NCBI GenBank assembly: GCA_024516035.1
Contig: CM044961.1
Coordinates: 17,861,374-17,925,373, forward strand
Direction: 5' to 3'
From: Bactericera cockerelli
Taxonomy: Eukaryota > Arthropoda > Insecta > Hemiptera > Triozidae
DNA: 64,000 nt
Positions 11,716 through 22,370 of this stretch are shown here, piece after piece. A model generated the notes under the pieces. It did not search any database, was not told the DNA's origin, and saw only the letters and a program-made list of their open reading frames with translations. Each line of letters opens with the position of its first letter. The stretch's first letter is position 1. Position numbers and translations under genes: made by a program.

Positions 11716-12090
11716 GCTTGTAAATTGGGTCCAGCCTCCATGGCGTAACGGTTGTGATTCTGCCCTGAGTCCAGAGATCCTGAGTTCGATCCCCGGTCGA
11801 AGCAGATTTTTCAGAAAATCCTGTTCCCTCCATACATGTGAGGCTGTCATTTTTGGCCCTACCCAGACTGGGTGAGTTTAATGTGGGTAGCTGGTAAGAT
11901 TCTCAGCGAATGGAGGGTAAAACCCCCGTCTTAATCCAGGACGTTAAATCAAATAGAACCGTTGGTGTTGGGAAGGTCATCCAGCCGTAAAAATGTGCCA
12001 AAACCAACAAACCTCAACCGTGAGGTTGAACAACGTCAACCCTGCTTAAGCGGTATAAAACAGAGGAAATGATCGCTTGTAAAATGGGTG
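11716..12090 (+). mobile_element. tRNA-headed SINE with target-site duplication
   Basis: The body (about 11731-12074) has a tRNA-like head with an A-box region (TGGCGTAACGG) and a B box (GAGTTCGATCC). A central domain with CCCAGACTGGGTGAG and GAGGGTAAAACCCCCGTC follows, then a GGAAGGTCATCCAGCCGTAA stretch of the kind seen in arthropod SINEs. It is flanked by GCTTGTAAATTGGGT (11716-11730) and GCTTGTAAAATGGGT (12075-12090), a ~15-bp target duplication. It sits inside a satellite hairpin module. Confidence 0.8.
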
Positions 12091-12160
12091 TTGGGTTGTA
12101 GCTTAACAGTACACACCCTTGGCCTTCTCCAACCCTACAGACGTACCTTTCCTCGCCATA
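12075..12160 (+). repeat. Right half of the interrupted hairpin module
   Basis: Continuation of the tail module split by the SINE: GGGTGTTGGGTTGTAGC, then a shortened arm (TACACACCC) and the usual pyrimidine-rich end. Confidence 0.65.
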
Positions 12161-12439
12161 ATCGAGATCTTAAACGAAAACGAAGAAAATACAAAAAAAT
12201 GCAGCCGAGTTAAAATAATACAAACAAACAAAAAAATATCAAAAAAATCATGATTGATCGCTTTTATAATATGTATAATAATATATTATGATGTTCATGG
12301 CACTCACTACCAGAAACCTAATCGCTAGTACAGTATCTGTTTTTTATTACTCAGTTCAGGTGTATCTGTTAGACTGTTTTTAACTTTCTTAGCGTCTTAG
12401 CAGATTGAACAGTTGCGATTAAACAGATTTAATATACAT

Positions 12440-13450
12440 ATAAATTTTTCAAAAAATGAATATTTTTAATGGGAGAAAGATAATTGATAAAAATAGAATA
12501 AAACAAGGGAGAAAGGGAATGGGTGACATATAATTGATGAAAGAAGAATAGAACGAAGGAGAAAGAGAATGGGTGGAGAGATAATTGATGAAAGAAGATT
12601 AGAACAAAGGAGAAAGACAATGAGTGACAGATAATTGATGGAAAATATAGAACAAAGGAGAAAGAGAATCTGTGAGAGAATTGATGAAAAATGAATAGAA
12701 AAAATGAGAAAGATAATGGGTGAGAGAAAATTAATGAGAACAAGGGAGAAAGTCAATGAGTGAGAGGTAACTGATGAAAGAATAATAGAACAAGGGAGAA
12801 AGAGAATTTGTAAAAGATAATTCATGGAAGAAGAATAGAACAAAAGAGAAAGAGAATGGGTGAGAGATAATTGATGAGAGAAGAATAGAACAATGGAGAA
12901 AGACAATGGATGAGAGATAATTGATGAAAAAATAATAGAGCAACGGAGAAAGATTGTTGGTGAGAGGTAATTAAATAAAATAATAATAAGCTCGGTAAAC
13001 GGGTGTTTATTACTAAAGAATATGACAAAAGAATAGGACAAAGACGAAAGATAATAGTGAGAAATAATTGATCAATCAAGAATAGAACCAGGGAGAAAGA
13101 GAATAGGTGATAGATAATTGATGAAAAAAGAATAGAACCAAGGAGAAAGAGAAGAGGTGAGAGATAATTGATGAAAAGAGAATAGAACCAGGGATAAAGA
13201 GAAGAGGTGAGAGATAATTGCTGAAAAGAGAAAAGAACCAGGGATAAAGAGAAAAGGTGAGAGATAGTGGATGAGAAGAACAAGGGAGTAGGAGAATGTT
13301 TGAGATACATAATGGAAAGATAAGGAAAAAAGAATAGGTGATAAGATACTTTATTGAAAAGGGAAAAATATTGTTACAGATAATGAAGAAAACGAATATT
13401 AAGAGAAGGAGAGAGTGAATTAGTAAGAATTGATGGAAAAATATTTGCAC
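12440..13450. repeat. Purine-rich ~49-bp tandem repeat
   Basis: About 20 degenerate copies of a unit like GAGAAAGAGAATGGGTGAGA followed by GATAATTGATGAAAGAAGAA and TAGAACAAG. Nearly all purine runs are on the + strand. The long minus-strand frames (Phe/Ser/Leu-rich) are products of the repeat. Confidence 0.85.
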
Positions 13451-15118
13451 AGAGATTAAACTAAGAGGCTAGGTGCAGTGGCGGCTCGTCGGGTGAAGAC
13501 ACTGAAGACATTTTCACCTAATTTTGAACAGTGAAAACACTACTCATAATCCCTTGAACATGGCACAATTGATCCAACTCAAAGAAAAAAAAAAGAGTAA
13601 GCTTTGTGTAAAATAGATCAATGCTGCTTAACATTTCATGTTACTTTCCAAGGAGAACACCAAATGTGAAGACAATTCGAAATTGTCTTCAGTTGTCCTT
13701 GAATCAACCAATCAGAGTTGAGTATTTCCAAGTAGGTATCATGAAATATTAGGCAAGAACTATATCTATGTAATATGCTACTGAGGACAGTCTTCAGTTG
13801 TATTCAGTTTACATTATCTACACGACCTCATACGAAATGTCACGAAGCCACATACCATGTGCGATGTCATGTGTTTTTGATATTAACATTGTTGCCAGTA
13901 GCATTATGCCAGACCTAGGAAACCAGTCAATGATTTAGCCTCCCATATCTAGCACAATCTTGTAATATTTAAAAAAAAAAAAAAATTATAATAATAACGT
14001 AGGCGCTAGGAAAGCAGGATTTTGTGTCAGGAATTTTGGATATTATTTCTCAGTTTTTGGGTTCTAGTTTTGTACATAGTTCCTAAACGATAGCCGATAC
14101 CAATAAATTTTAACTATATTTTATGTATCTTGTCAACTATATGTAGTATTAAAAAGGACATCTCGATTGAAGTCAAATCTCGGAAATAATTATTTAATGT
14201 AGGTACCGAAATAGAGCCAAATAAGATAATCTGGTATCTAGTTGTTCCAAGAAGTTTTTAAATAGGGTCAATGGTGGTCCTGTTTAAGATCCTGACTATG
14301 GAACCACTTTAAAAAAAATCATGAAATTAGACGTGTTGAATTGAAATTCTCAAGAGAAAATTCTGTTCAGGCGGTGTAGTATTATTTTTTTAAATAAATA
14401 AATACGTCTTACATGATTTGAGGGATTTCTTTAAATTTAAAATATAGCTCTTGAAGTTTGTAGAAATTTAGCAATGAAATTAACTTGGCAACATTGTATC
14501 CCTTATCTTTAGAATGTAAACAAAACTTGTCGCGTTCTTTTTAAATTTTATGAGACCATTTTCAAATCTTTTCAACGGTAATCAAGTGACTTTTAATTGG
14601 TGTAACTAGTTAATAAAGTTATTTCCCAGTATTTGATACAGGATAGAAACATTATTCTTACCTGATCTGACCTGTGCTTTTCATAATAAGTTGAATATGA
14701 AGTAGCTATCTACTTCTTTCAGTGTCAGAAATAACATTATAATTATGCAGGTTGCAGGTAGCTAAGCACACAGCTTCCAGTGAAGTACTTAAAATTATAA
14801 GGCAATATCTGTGTTTTTCTTAAATACCTAGTCATTTAAACATCAATGGTAACACAAATTTAAGCTGATTTTATATTTGTAGTAAGTATGTTTTCTTAGA
14901 TTTATTTTGTAATCTGGTGGTGGATTTTCTTCCAGTTTTGGATTGTAATTTTTAGTCTTCAACTAACTTTCTTTCCTTCCTAGTTCTAACTACTGAGGTA
15001 TAATCCTAATATTTTTATTTTAATTCCTTTTTACCAACTTTTAGTTAATATTTTTTATTAAGATGAATAAATATTTTTTATTAAGATGAATAATTAATAA
15101 CAATATTTCAAAGTAACA
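13451..15118. other. Unassigned sequence; possible hAT-type element end at its left
   Basis: CAGTGGCGGCTCGTCGGGTG at about 13476 resembles the terminal sequence of hAT-type transposons, followed by GAAGACACTGAAGACATTTT. No matching inverted end was found downstream, so at most a truncated element is present. The rest is AT-rich with no convincing exon. Confidence 0.3.
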
Positions 15119-15253
15119 ATGAGATCCCCACAAAATCATGGGGTTCAAACATTAAAAGTAACCCCATTCAGATTAAGAAGTAATGAGGATAAGAAAGATA
15201 TTATGATTATTGGATCTCCAATTTCTCCAATTACTATAACCACCACTAAAAAA
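15119..15253 (+). CDS. Candidate upstream exon, 45 codons (unrecognised)
   Basis: An ATG at 15119 opens 45 codons ending at AAA|gtaaag, a usable splice donor. The peptide (starts MRSPQNHGVQTLKVTPFRLR) has ordinary composition, with basic and Ser/Pro/Thr residues. By position it could be a first coding exon of the PHF10-like gene. However, it ends in phase 0 while the next recognised exon (16662) needs one base carried in, so at least one exon would be missing between them. It could also be spurious. Confidence 0.3.
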
Positions 15254-15261
15254 GTAAAGAG

Positions 15262-15560
15262 CTATTTTATTATTTATTTTTATTTATTTATTTACACTTT
15301 ATTAATAGGACAATATAGGACATATTATATACAACACAAATAATTACAAATTAAAATACAATACAATAGAAGAAAAAAAATAAAGAAAAAATAAATAAAT
15401 ATATACATAATATGTGTCCTAATTAAAGGGCGAGGTTATTGCCTTTGGCAATCTCTTCCACCCAACTATGGTCGACAGATCCACTCTCGGGGCCGAATTA
15501 TGGAACAGGATTAAATTTAATCTTCGTCGACTATCCCGTAACTTCGGCTATAGTTTTTTT
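15262..15560 (-). mobile_element. 3' end of a 5'-truncated LINE
   Basis: Reverse strand: the last codons of an ORF2-like frame end at a stop at 15423-15425 (WVEEIAKGNNLAL), followed by an AT-rich 3' UTR. The same C-terminal ending recurs at 18808-18852 and, in variant form, at 42118-42159 and 19816. Confidence 0.55.
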
Positions 15561-16040
15561 TTTTTTTTTTTCAAGTCTGTACACACGCAGTAGTTTACTG
15601 CCTTTATGTGTACACCTTGTTTCATTACATACAAACCTATGTGTAACAAAACAAATTTATATATATATATATATATATATTTATGCATACATTACCAGGT
15701 GCAATTTTCTAATAAAAGAGTGCATTGAAAACTCCGACTTGAGAGCATGTCAGAGTTAGCTTAACTTTAATACTGTCTCATAATGTGTGGCTAAGTGTAT
15801 GGATCATAAGGAATGCTGTACTAACAATGCCTACTTCTGCTGGACAAAAAGTGAATTTTATGACCGTTTAAATGTTTCCTTAGTACTTAATTTTGTTGAG
15901 TAAGTAAAGGGACTATGAGAGTAAAGGGACTCTTTAGTTTCATTCTTGCACGATAAACTAATAACTAAATAGATATGTATCTTATTTTTCGTACCAAAAG
16001 TGATCTCTTATATGACGAGCTCGATGATGGAACATTATTT
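15561..16040. other. AT-rich intergenic or intronic sequence with a (TA)n run
   Basis: Contains a short (AT)n tract at about 15658-15682. No SAY-domain exon or other coding signal was seen on inspection. Confidence 0.4.
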
Positions 16041-16044
16041 AAAA

Positions 16045-16305
16045 AAAAAAAGATGAGTGTTTCACAGTCGTTTTATTTGGTAGCAATGAAACAGGAGCTA
16101 CTGTAGATGCTTGTGGTCTGTGTTGTAGCCTAATACCCATCCCGTAGTATGCCTCCCCTCTGATGGGCGAGAAAGGACACAATACTTCCCAATTAGGTGC
16201 TGGGTCAACACGAGCACACCGGAAGGTATCCCTTACAAACAATTGTAACCAAATTAACAATTTTTTGTCGGCACGGGGGATCAAACCCGGGACCTTCCGC
16301 ATACA
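16045..16305 (-). mobile_element. tRNA-related SINE, family 3
   Basis: Reverse strand: the head includes GGAAGGTCCCGGGTTTGATC, a B-box-like sequence. The + strand carries the shared words GATGAGTGTTTCACAG, GGAGCTACTGTAGA and TGGTCTGTGTTGTAG. Related copies at 40815-41040, 49685-49900 and a short one at 20548-20680. Confidence 0.6.
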
Positions 16306-16486
16306 AATTCAAAATCGAATTTGTATTATAAAACTATGATCTATTAACTATGTTGATCAGTTTTTCACCCATTCAGTATTTTTGTAGTTTAACAAAGAAA
16401 ATATCTTTGACTTTCTTCTGGTTCATGGTGTAGTAGTTTAAACTCAATGATGGTTTGGGTAATGTGATCGTATTTATAAACAAGTT

Positions 16487-16627
16487 CACCGACCTGAGTA
16501 GCTTGATCGATAAGGCGGCGGACTTGTAACCTGGAGGTCGGTGGTTCAAGTCCCGGTTTCAGCGTAGATTCAGTAAAGCGAGTTTGAGTAGTTGTGATAT
16601 CACGAAAGTGATTAACACAAATATGAT
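16487..16627 (+). mobile_element. tRNA-derived SINE, family 2
   Basis: tRNA-like head: CTGAGTAGCTTGATCGATAA (A box region) and GGTGGTTCAAGTCCCGG (B box), followed by a TTTGAGTAGTTGTGATATCA body and a short AT-rich end. Other copies at 21438-21585 (-), 52253-52395 (+), 57152-57250 (-) and 58768-58910 (+). Confidence 0.75.
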
Positions 16628-16661
16628 AACTTATAAACAAGTTCTCTGTGTGCTCGGACAG

Positions 16662-16787
16662 GACTGACGGCGGTGCAGAGCGCTGACATCATGGACATTA
16701 TGTTCGTGGACTTCCCGGAGAAGTACGAGGAGGTGAAGAAGTTCATGAGAGAGAAGCAAGCCAGAGAACTCATTGACAGACAGAGAG
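16662..16787 (+). CDS. PHF10: PHF10-like exon a
   Basis: Acceptor GCTCGGACAG|GA, donor AGAGAG|GTGAGT. Enters needing one base and leaves in phase 1. Encodes LTAVQSADIMDIMFVDFPEK and a following basic helix, matching the region just after the SAY domain of PHF10. The internal ATG codons at 16691 and 16700 are not judged to be the start. Confidence 0.85.
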
Positions 16788-19519
16788 GTGAGTGAGAAGC
16801 TAGCCACGGAACTCATTGATAGGCAGAGAGGTGAGTGAGAAGCTAGCCAGGGAACTCATTGACAGACAGAGAGGTGAGTGAGAAGCTAGCCAGGGAACTT
16901 ATTGACAGACAGAGAGGTGAGTGAGAAGCTAGCCAGGGAACTCATTGACAGACAGAGAGGTGAGTGAGAATTTAGCCAGGTAATTCATTGACAGACAGAG
17001 AGGTGAGTGAGAAGCTAGCCAGGGAACTCATTGACAGACAGAGAGGTGAGTGAGAAGTTAGCCAGGAACTCATGGACAGATAGAGGGGTGAGTGAGTTAG
17101 TTCCGGTTGCTCAGTGTTTGAGATATGTCTGTTTGGTTATTCAGACGTTGCAGGTTCAAAACACAGCCGAAACATGACAAGTTATCCTCTCATTTATATT
17201 TTCGGCCACATAAAAATACCTCTTGGTCTAATTGCTGGAGTATCAGGACTTTTTTTATTAGTCCTAATCGGGCAGTATAAATGAGGCGATACAGTCCAAC
17301 CTAGATATAATACAATAATATATTTATTTATTCACAACAATTAGTCGTAGTTTACAATTTACAAAAATCAAGAAATAATACAAAATAAAATAATGTTAAA
17401 AATACCTAGATATAAGAGAACTCAAGAGACTAGAATTATTTTCTCTTATATCAAGGTTTCTCTTTAAAGAGGTCATTTTCCCTTATAGAGAGGTAAATTG
17501 GACTTGGAAATTGTTCTCTTTTGTCCAGGTTCCACTGTTTTATAGTCTGTCCCGGTAGCTCAGTGGTAAAGACGGCACTCTGTGAATCCAAAGATTCCAG
17601 AGGTCGTGGGTTCGAAACCCAGCCGGGACATGACATGTTATCCTCCCTTTTTTGATTTTTGCGACATAATAATATGTCTTGGGCTTACTGCTGGAATAAT
17701 GGAACTTTAATAGTCCTAATCGGGCAGTATAAATAAGGCGATATTATTATTATCAAGATATTCACTTTATTTATTTATAAAGGTAATTACATTACATGGG
17801 CTTTATCAAAGCAACACATAAGTTTTTTAACAATAAATTGACAACAAATTATCTTTCAATGTTGGAGGAGATGGTAGGTTGTTCTCACTATAGTGCTGGT
17901 GATAGAGGTAAGGAGGACTGAATATTGTAAGAAGGTACAATATTCTTACAATATTGTACCTTCTTACAATATTATTATTATTATTATTTGTTGCGCTATC
18001 GACAGCATTCTACGACACCACCATCAGCGAGCAGACGGCCAAGGATCTGAAGGAGACCCTGGTGGAGGCCACGGCGCTGTGGAACGCCCAGTTCAACAGG
18101 CTGAGACGCGAGACTCGCCAGTGCTCGCTCGACCTGCAGACCTTCGTGGTGCAGGTCCCGGCGAGACCGAACGCGAGACCCCCGCCCCGCATAGGCAACT
18201 ATCCCGTGGCCATCCTGCCGGGCCAGTACTGCGACTACTACAAGGAGTGAGTGGCCTCTCAGCATACAGAGCTTCCTCTAGTGTCAGAAGAAACTTAACA
18301 CGTAGACGACCGGGTGTACCACCGGTGGTACACGCACGTTCGTACGGGGTCGGATAGCCGTATTATCGCCGGTCCCACAAGAGAATTCACGAAAAACCAT
18401 GCCGGTCGTCTAAGTGTTCAATAAAAAAACTTTCTTAGAACAAAAAAAAAAAAAACGAGAGCTCTAAAGAAACTTTAGCAAAAAAAAACTCCTCTCTATC
18501 TTCTAGATAGGACCAAGTTTTTTATTCTTGTCCCGGTAGCTAAGTAGTCAAGGCATCCCGTCGGTCTGGCAATCGAGAGGTCGCGGGTTCGAAACCCAGC
18601 CGGGACATGACAAGTTATTTGGTATTTTGACCGCATAATAATTCGTCTTGGACTAACTACTGTAATAATATGACTTATTAGTGCTAGCCGGGCAGTATAA
18701 ATAAGGCTAAATTTTATCACTATTTCCTTTTTTACGTTTGTAGATTTCAGGTTCATTCTGACATAAAGTTGATTGTTAATTTCTTCTCAAATGAGCTTAA
18801 TGATAAGGGTTGGGTGGAAGAGATTGCCACAGGCAATAACCCCGCCCTTTAGGTAGGACTTAAGTTTCTTTTTTTTTGTTCTTGTTTCTTTGCTTCATCT
18901 ATTTAATTTTTCTTTATCCTCTTCGCGCCCAATGTCCTCGTAAGAGGACATTTATTTTATAGGCCTAAGTGCCCAAGCTAAAAATGTATACTACCAAGTA
19001 GCATAAAATGTTTGTCCTCGGGCGAGGCCACCGGTCACTTTGTACTACAAAACAAAAATCGGTGTTCGGCGCGAAGAGGTTAAAATTTCATTGTATTTTA
19101 CTGTATATTTTTTCGTTCTACCTAATAAAGCTTACTGTAATAATTCTCTTCCTTTAAGATACACCCCACAGAAAGCTTACTGTAATAATTCTCTTCCTTT
19201 AAGATACACCCCCACAGAAAGCTTACTGTAATAATTCTCTTCCTTTAAGATATACCCCCACAGAAAGCTTACTGTAATAATTCCCTTCCTTCAAGATACA
19301 CCCCTACGGAGCTCAAGTTACATGCCTCTGAACACAGTTCTGTACGGGCCTCTGCTGCCCAATGAGCCGTACGCGGATGAGCTGAGCTACTCAGAGGCGA
19401 GCAGTCAGTCGGATAGCGACAGTGATGACAGCTCCAGCAGGTAAAGCATTCAGTATTTGTACAAGCAGGGGTAAAGCATTCAGAACTGCTATTGGTACAA
19501 GCAGGGCTGTCGACTAGAA

Positions 19520-19550
<31 letters not shown>

Positions 19551-20520
19551 GAAAAAAAGATGAGTGTTTCACAGAATTTTTTATTTCGTAGCCATGAAAG
19601 AAGAGCTACTGTAGAAATTGAGAAGCATTCAGAACTGCTATTGGTACAAGCAGGGCTGTCGGCTAGAAAGCTCTTTCTTTGTTTTTTTGAAAAAAAGATG
19701 AGTGTTTCACAGAATTTTTTATTTCGTAGCCATGAAAGAAGAGCTACTGTAGAAATTGAGAAGCATTCAGAACTTTTTTTTTTTTTTTTTGGTTTTATTT
19801 AATGTGGCAGGATTCTCAATTTTTGAGCTCTTCCATCCAACCACAAAATTTGTGTAGTCTTATTCTAAAGGTTTTAAGAATTTGAACACAGGATTTAAAC
19901 ATTTCTAATGTTTGTGCATTTCTTGCCTCAATCGGTATTGTATTCCACAACCGGACTGCTATGATGTGGAAAGATTTCTCATATGCAGAGGTTCGGTGTA
20001 GTGGAACCATGAGTAACCTACTTGTGGCTGACCTAGTGCTGAAACTATTTGTGTCAGCAAGGAAATCAAAAAGCTCTGAGATATACACAGGAAATGGCAA
20101 TGTGTGCAGGTTTCTTCTTTTGTCAAGATCCATCCAGTCTAGAGAACGGTAAGATTCTGAGACATGATCGAATCTTTTCAAATTTAGAACATACCGCACA
20201 CATGCATTTTGTGCAACCTGTAGGGAGCGTTTTGAGTCAGCACTAAGTCCACAATACACAATATCACAATAGTCGAAAATTGGAAGAATCAAAGATTCAA
20301 CCAACTTCTTCTTGAGATATTTGGGAAAGACGTTTCTGAACTTACTCAATGTATGCAGGGAGTAAAAGACTTTCTTTCGTATTTCAGAAACATGTCTGGA
20401 CCAGGACAAAGTGGTATCAATGAAAATGCTAAGGTTTTTTGCATTATTACTGAAAGGTATAGGATTCGCATTAACTGCTATTGGTACAAGCAGGGCTGTC
20501 GGCTAGAAAGCTCTTCTTTG

Positions 20521-20552
<32 letters not shown>

Positions 20553-22244
20553 GAGTGTTTCACAGCCTTTTTTCATTTCCTAGCCATGAAACAGGAGCTA
20601 CTGTAGAACCTGAGACCTTCCGCATGACAAGCGAGTACTTAACCACTCTTCTAGCTCTTCGTGCGCTCAGTGGTTAATCACTCGCTTTTCACTGCGATCT
20701 TAAATATATCTTATGTGACTTATAATTATAAAATATATCTTATCGTTTAATGTAGCTTAAGATTCTTTTAGGACTGATTTCAGTAACTTCTTTAGGTGTT
20801 AGAATCAGCCTTGAGAAGTGTTTCATCGGCTCCGCATTCATAGAGAATGTGCTTTGCTGTCTCTGGGGCTTCTTTACAGAGACGGTATTTTGTCTCTGTA
20901 AAGAATCAAAGGTGACTGTAATTCCTCTTTGCTCGGACAGAGCATTTCTTTTCCTCTTTTGGAAGAGTGAGTATGAATCATATCCACTGTTATTAAAGCT
21001 CGAGCAATCCCTTAACACGTTGATCGCCACGTCAGGTGAATTCACCTGACGGGTAGTTGTTCACTTTTTTCATTTGGGCCCCTGAGGAAATGTAACTCTA
21101 TAGAGTCTATAGCGTTGGCGATCAACGTGTTAATAAAAGAATCGTTTCCCCCCCAGCGGCTCCTCGTCCAACAACAACTCCAGTTCCAGCGACTCCTCTG
21201 GCTCCAGCTCTGATGATGAGGACGCGCCCAAGCCTCTGCCTCAGACGCCTGCCCCGGGCAGGAAGCAGCCAGGCACGCCGGCCCGGGGCAAGACCACCAG
21301 CCTGGCCACTGTCACCGTAGAGTCTACCTACATGCCACCCGCCGCCCCTGTCGCCCTGGCTGACCCACCCGTGGCATCCGCACCGCTTGAGTCCAGGTCA
21401 GCTTTTACATTTTAAAAATAACAATCGGTCTATGTGAAAAGTTATCATATTTGTGTTAATCACTTTCGTGATGTCACAACTACTCAAACTCGCTTTACTA
21501 AATCTACGCTGAAACCGGGACTTGAACCACCGACCTCCAGGTTACAAGTCCGCTGCCTTATCGATCAAGCCACTGAGGTCGGTCTATCGTTATTATTATT
21601 TATTTTTTAATTGCTATTCTCATGTCTTTGTACTTCTTTTCAAACATTTTTTTTTTTTTTTTAATTATTTTGTAATTTAGAATTGATAAACGCAACCTAA
21701 CGGTCAATGTGACAACATTTTAAGTAATACTGTTAATCGGTCTGTGTAAAGACAAAAGAAAACCCCATGATGATCATAATCCCACAAATAAAGCGTTTTT
21801 TGCGTATGCACGTTACCCATGATGATCATAATCCCACAAATAAAGCGTTTTTTGCGTATGCACGTTTTTGGAAATCCAATCAAAATCTTTACCACATCCA
21901 ACCAAATCTATATAAAATGCGAAAGTTAACACTCAGTCACTCACTCATTCATCTCGATTTCTCAGCACTGGTATGTCCTAGGAGGAAAAACGTCAGGTAA
22001 GGTAAAAAAAATGGATGGGTAACACGTATAATATTCACGTTTTTTGAACTAAATGACATTTTTTCTGCAAATTTGTAGTGACAACCTATCAACTCAGAGT
22101 GAGAAAGTTTTAGGAAGGATCTGAAGTTTCATTTGACACATCGATCGCAAAATTCTGATGAGCCGGTCTTAAGCTACGCCGGGTAAGGACGAAATATTCA
22201 AGTTCTTCGACACATATTCTGTGTGTGTGTGGTGTGGTGTGTGT

Positions 22245-22303
<59 letters not shown>

Positions 22304-22329
22304 TGGTGTGTGTGGTGTGGTGTGTGTGT

Positions 22330-22370
<41 letters not shown>

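Noticed and set aside
12429..13450. Overlapping Phe/Ser-rich minus frames
   Set aside because: Read out of the purine-rich tandem repeat; several frames are open at once.
15439..15759. 106-codon + frame with a Tyr-Ile repeat
   Set aside because: Runs through a reversed LINE tail, a T run and a (TA)n tract.
16691..16787. ATG at 16691 as the translation start of the PHF10-like gene
   Set aside because: The frame is open upstream to a good acceptor at 16661 and the upstream residues (LTAVQSADI) match the family, so the start lies in an earlier exon.
17549..17620. tRNA gene (A and B boxes present)
   Set aside because: The tRNA-like part continues into a ~200-bp body repeated at 18530, 40479 and 41461, so it is a SINE head.
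17893..18357. 154-codon + frame over exon b
   Set aside because: A shadow in the wrong frame of the GC-rich exon; the frame that joins the neighbouring exons is different.
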